The notes under the pieces were generated by a model. It saw nothing but the letters and a program-made list of their open reading frames with translations. It ran no database searches and was not told the DNA's origin. A stretch of 64,000 nt of DNA, taken from the IMG/VR virus record IMGVR_UViG_3300032116_000106, positions 19,682 to 83,681 of that record. One strand, written 5' to 3'. The stretch is from a virus. Below, one piece after another: positions 62,887 through 64,000 of the stretch. The translations under genes and the position numbers were made by a program. Position 1 is the stretch's first letter, and each line of letters begins with the position of its first letter.

Positions 62887-63435
62887 TTACATTATAGTAT
62901 ATCCATTATCGATATACTTTTGTATGTGTTTATATTTAATTTGCTCAATCAACCCATCGGGTGATTTTGCCATAACCAACTGATTTCTTTCATATTTTAC
63001 CTGCGATACAACAGGTCTATTTACATTTCTATCCGCAATCGTAATACCATTTAAGCTATCAATCATTTGTTGAGCATAAATCGTTTCGTTTAATCCTTCT
63101 TTATCTTCTTCAGTTCCTTCGAAAATAACCAAGCCTAAATTATCTGATTGGACTTCAACTCTTACTGCCCTATTAACATATCTATACTTTCTTAAATCAT
63201 CAAATTCCGAAACTTCTTGTGACAAGATAGATTCGTTTGAATACTTTAAGATAGTTGGATTGATTAATAATAAAGGAGTTTCAGAATTAATTACAAATGC
63301 TCTAAATGGTAACCCAATTGATTGTGTCGATGCAGCGTAAAAGTTATTTTTTTTACAATAAGAAATTAGCCGCTTTCTAATTACCTCCTCATCAGTTTTA
63401 TTGAATGGAGTTGATTCAATTTTTTTTAATTTCAT
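62887..63435 (-). CDS. Degenerate peptide-deformylase-like protein
   Basis: This 182-residue protein follows the peptide deformylase fold: YAASTQSIGLPFRAFVI (residues 33-49) aligns with motif 1 (GLAAxQxG-R--VI), LLLINPTILKYSNES with the following strand, and DSLNGITIADR with the DHLDG-LF-DR segment. The metal-binding Cys of the EGCLS motif (about 73-78, here QEVSEF) and the HExxDH motif (here QQMIDS, 122-127) are missing. It should not bind iron or deformylate, so it has probably been repurposed as a binding protein. It has its own promoter-like element. Confidence 0.7.
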   Translation of the reverse strand: MKLKKIESTPFNKTDEEVIRKRLISYCKKNNFYAASTQSIGLPFRAFVINSETPLLLINPTILKYSNESILSQEVSEFDDLRKYRYVNRAVRVEVQSDNLGLVIFEGTEEDKEGLNETIYAQQMIDSLNGITIADRNVNRPVVSQVKYERNQLVMAKSPDGLIEQIKYKHIQKYIDNGYTIM

Positions 63436-63454
63436 ATTATTTTGCTTAATATAA

Positions 63455-63462
63455 CAAATGTA
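63455..63462 (-). promoter_or_regulatory. TAnnTTTG-type -7 element
   Basis: The minus strand reads TACATTTG, a perfect match, 19 bases before the ATG at 63435, after a T-rich run (AATTTTTCCC). The -33 element is not clear. Confidence 0.55.
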
Positions 63463-63485
63463 GGGAAAAATTTTATAATTTCAAA

Positions 63486-64000
63486 CTATTCCTTATTTTT
63501 TTTATGTGTAATCCAATAGTTTACAGCATTTTGGTCATTAATCCATTTATTTTTATCACTCCAATCAAAACTAGGTCTAGCATAATATGGTAACATATCT
63601 TTGGCTACTAATGCTCTATTTGGATGTGCAGTAAATTTATCGATTAATCCATCTCCATCGGTATCATATCCATCTATTGAGCCATCTCCATCTAAATCAA
63701 TACCTCTTCTACTATAATCTCTTTGTAAGGAATTTAAAACTATATCTTCAAAGACTTTTTTTTTAAAGATTCTTCATATCGTTCTTTAGCTTCAATTAAA
63801 GCATCAACGGGTTCGGTAGGCGTGTTTATTGAATCAAAGAATACTTCCGCATCCTTTTCAGATTGTAGAATATTTTCTACTATTGGTGGGGTTTCTTCTT
63901 CTTTTGATAAAATTTTTCCATTAAAATTGGTATTTTGTGAATTATTTTCCACTAAATCCTCTTTTTTATCACCATACACCTCATATAAACCTAATTTCTG
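63486..64000 (-). CDS. Partial gene with possible -1 frameshift and EF-hand-like repeats
   Basis: The frame enters from the right edge and is open at 64000; a GTG at 63979 is a possible internal start. In the 0 frame it stops at 63740 just after a run of nine A (63756-63764). One base back, the frame continues for 89 codons to a stop at 63486. The extension contains two adjacent calcium-loop motifs, DLDGDGSID and DTDGDGLID, and a tryptophan-rich end. An A-AAA-AAG slippery heptamer sits exactly at the junction, so a programmed -1 shift is plausible; a sequencing error in the homopolymer is the main alternative. The function is unknown. Confidence 0.6.
63755..63761 (-). other. A-AAA-AAG slippery heptamer
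   Basis: The 0-frame codons are AAA AAA AAG within a run of nine A, so the canonical bacterial -1 slippery site A-AAA-AAG is in the correct phase. The 0-frame stop follows four codons later. No stem-loop was evaluated. Confidence 0.6.

Noticed and set aside
1-64000. tRNA genes, CRISPR arrays, integrase or insertion sequences
   Set aside because: None seen; non-coding space is limited to gaps under about 90 bases with no cloverleaf, spaced repeats or transposase frame.

Overview
The window is a densely packed, AT-rich segment of a large tailed-phage genome with a contractile tail (myovirus type). Nearly every base is coding. All genes except one are on the minus strand, so functional order runs from right to left. 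The phage assignment rests on T4-type landmarks: a gp25-like baseplate wedge protein, a gp6-like wedge protein, a gp55-like late sigma factor, a gp46/gp47-type recombination nuclease, a DnaG-type primase, thymidylate synthase, and a very long tail fibre ending in a self-cleaving S74 chaperone. Host clues are indirect. Shine-Dalgarno sequences are essentially absent before the starts I inspected, and several non-virion genes have the Bacteroidota-type -7 element TAnnTTTG (for example TATCTTTGC before the gp46/47 gene). I infer a Bacteroidota host with moderate confidence.

Layout, right to left. (1) 63.98-57.5 kb: a partial gene with a possible -1 frameshift, a degenerate peptide-deformylase-like protein, small proteins, the late sigma factor, then a NodU-type carbamoyltransferase, an SGNH hydrolase and a glycosyltransferase-like gene. 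(2) 57.9-39.3 kb: the baseplate and tail module (spike or hub protein, GH19-containing tail lysozyme, gp25, gp6, and several large beta-rich structural proteins, two of them paralogous at the C-terminus). (3) 39.3-28.9 kb: DNA and nucleotide metabolism plus accessory genes (GIY-YIG nuclease, two SGNH proteins, primase, thymidylate synthase, cupin, D12-class adenine methyltransferase with an unknown partner gene, and a one-polypeptide SbcD-SbcC/gp47-gp46 fusion). (4) 28.96-28.70 kb: the only plus-strand gene, a small ribbon-helix-helix protein divergent from the tail fibre gene. (5) 28.7-0 kb: an almost gap-free run of about 28 genes that starts with the tail fibre and a poly-proline virion protein and continues into a glycan and modification factory. 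That run holds glycosyltransferases (three GT7-type enzymes interrupted by a LamG domain), two radical SAM proteins each paired with a LamG protein, three SDR sugar epimerases, two 2OG-Fe(II) oxygenases, a sulfotransferase, a methyltransferase, and a PLP plus TPP enzyme pair.

The most interesting hypothesis is that block 5 decorates virion proteins. A protein with uninterrupted runs of 29, 18 and 13 prolines is followed directly by a prolyl-hydroxylase-like 2OG oxygenase and a glycosyltransferase, an arrangement that recalls hydroxyproline glycosylation in plants. A second signal is a recurrent 8-mer (sense TATTTATA or a one- or two-base variant) found in the gaps before virion genes and also, in matching orientation, before the single plus-strand gene. 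No tRNA, CRISPR array, insertion sequence or integrase was seen. No non-coding stretch exceeds about 90 bases.
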